A stretch of 64,000 nt of DNA from assembly GCF_019039055.1 (NCBI RefSeq), contig NZ_JAHOPB010000001.1, positions 2,950,001 through 3,014,000 on the forward strand, given 5' to 3'. Positions 63,407 through 64,000 of this stretch are shown piece after piece. A program made the position numbers and the translations under genes. The stretch's first letter is position 1. Each line of letters starts with the position of its first letter. The notes beneath the pieces were generated by a model. The model saw nothing but the letters and a program-made list of their open reading frames with translations, was not told the origin of the DNA and searched no databases. This DNA is from Reyranella humidisoli. GTDB lineage: Bacteria > Pseudomonadota > Alphaproteobacteria > Reyranellales > Reyranellaceae.

Positions 63407-63500
63407 AGCACCGCATGTCCATCGTTCGGCAGGTGAGGCGCATGAAGGTTTCTAGGGATTGCGCCGACCACGGCCAGGCCGCATCGCGGCTGACATCAAG

Positions 63501-63599
63501 GTGGATTTGCCGCGGCCCTCTACGTCACAATCGCCGGGCTTCGTCGCTCTGGCCCGTGAACTGCGCGGGCTGGTCGGCGCCGAGAGGGAGAGCGAGTGA
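63501..63599 (+). CDS. Possible leader peptide upstream of the hydrolase
   Basis: A GTG-started frame of 32 residues (VDLPRPSTSQSPGFVALARE, then LRGLVGAERESE) ends in a TGA whose last base is the first base of the hydrolase ATG. It has no strong Shine-Dalgarno and no family match. The overlap hints at translational coupling, but chance is equally possible. Confidence 0.2.
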   Translation: MDLPRPSTSQSPGFVALARELRGLVGAERESE

Positions 63600-64000
63600 T
63601 GGCTTATGCAACGACCGACGATGGCGTGAAGCTCTACTACGAAGAGACGGGGGCGGGCGCGCCGATCGTGTTCGTGCACGAATTCGCCGCCGACCACCGC
63701 TCGTGGGAAATGCAGATGCGCCATTTCGGCCAGCGCTATCGCTGCATCACCTACGGCGCGCGCGGCTATCCGCCGTCGGACGTACCCGAGAAGCCCGAGA
63801 GCTACAGCCAGAACCGCGCCACCGACGATATCCTGGCGGTGATGGATCATCTCGAGATCGACAAGGCCCATATCGTCGGGCTGTCGATGGGCGGCTTCGC
63901 CAGCCTGCATTTCGGCTTCCGCCATCCCGCCCGCGCCCGTTCGCTGGTCGTGGCCGGCGTCGGCTACGGCGCAGAGAAGCACGAGCAGGCGAAGTTCAAG
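63599..64000 (+). CDS. Alpha/beta hydrolase, N-terminal part
   Basis: The gene runs off the window; 134 residues are visible. The alpha/beta-hydrolase core is clear: IVFVHEFAADHRSW (oxyanion turn), ITYGARGYPPSD, the cap entry DDILAVMDHLEIDKAHIVG and the nucleophile elbow GLSMGG. AGGGAG lies upstream of ATG 63599. It could be a C-C bond or ester hydrolase. A link to ligAB ring cleavage is possible but the two units are separated by the convergent dioxygenase gene. Confidence 0.88.
   Translation, partial: MAYATTDDGVKLYYEETGAGAPIVFVHEFAADHRSWEMQMRHFGQRYRCITYGARGYPPSDVPEKPESYSQNRATDDILAVMDHLEIDKAHIVGLSMGGFASLHFGFRHPARARSLVVAGVGYGAEKHEQAKFK

Overview
The window is GC-rich (roughly 65% by eye) and densely coded, with short intergenic gaps, many ATGA start/stop overlaps, and an outer-membrane TamA/TamB pair. 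With Tat-type and Bug-type solute receptors, FadB/FadA, DUF917 proteins, LigAB and many small-molecule oxygenases, it looks like the chromosome of a Gram-negative, metabolically versatile, probably soil or freshwater Alphaproteobacterium (Rhodospirillales or Hyphomicrobiales type). The genus cannot be fixed from sequence alone. No rRNA, tRNA, CRISPR array, integrase, transposase or phage gene was seen.

Layout. 1-4.0 kb: end of an FAD oxidoreductase, then a leftward run of GNAT, PhyH dioxygenase, membrane acyltransferase and GST genes. 4.0-6.1 kb: FMN-dependent hydroxyacid oxidase and a frameshifted ZIP metal transporter. 6.1-9.6 kb: leftward fadB-fadA beta-oxidation pair with a large palindrome between the genes. 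9.8-16.6 kb: Bug receptor, amidase, enolase-superfamily enzyme, fasciclin protein, DHFR-like protein, RNase Z-like MBL hydrolase and TauD dioxygenase. 16.6-20.9 kb: split chromate transporter, WYL regulator, RidA-like protein, EamA exporter, and an ArsR/CDF metal-efflux pair with a clear operator. 20.9-28.4 kb: a leftward catabolic operon (two IPNS-type oxygenases, a dead VOC gene, a mandelate racemase-like enzyme, an acyl-CoA synthetase), a DUF1772 membrane protein and a second acyl-CoA synthetase. 28.4-32.5 kb: MscS channel, aldo/keto reductase and persulfide dioxygenase-rhodanese. 32.5-38.6 kb: a five-gene leftward operon (IPNS-type oxygenase, orphan family-5 receptor, two MHS-type MFS transporters, amidohydrolase).

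39.5-48.9 kb holds the most interesting locus. A divergent regulator that fuses an AroM domain to a LuxR-type HTH faces an eight-gene operon: two tandem DUF917 (S-methyl-thiohydantoin desulfurase family) paralogues, a short HyuA-type hydantoinase/oxoprolinase, a complete polyamine-type ABC importer and a stand-alone AroM protein. It reads as a self-contained uptake, ring-opening and sensing system for a hydantoin- or thiohydantoin-like compound.

48.9-59.7 kb: CopC-like protein, a sedolisin protease with a C-terminal DUF4114 domain, DedA protein, OmpA lipoprotein and TamB/TamA. 60.2-64 kb: an SDR, a truncated Bug receptor and LigA/LigB extradiol dioxygenase operon, a PF10014-type dioxygenase and the start of an alpha/beta hydrolase.

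Two threads run through the window. One is six Fe(II)/2-oxoglutarate-type oxygenases of four subfamilies in 64 kb. The other is five copies of a dispersed inverted repeat (core GTCATCCTGAGCG) between genes, alongside three genes caught decaying (ZIP, VOC, Bug receptor).
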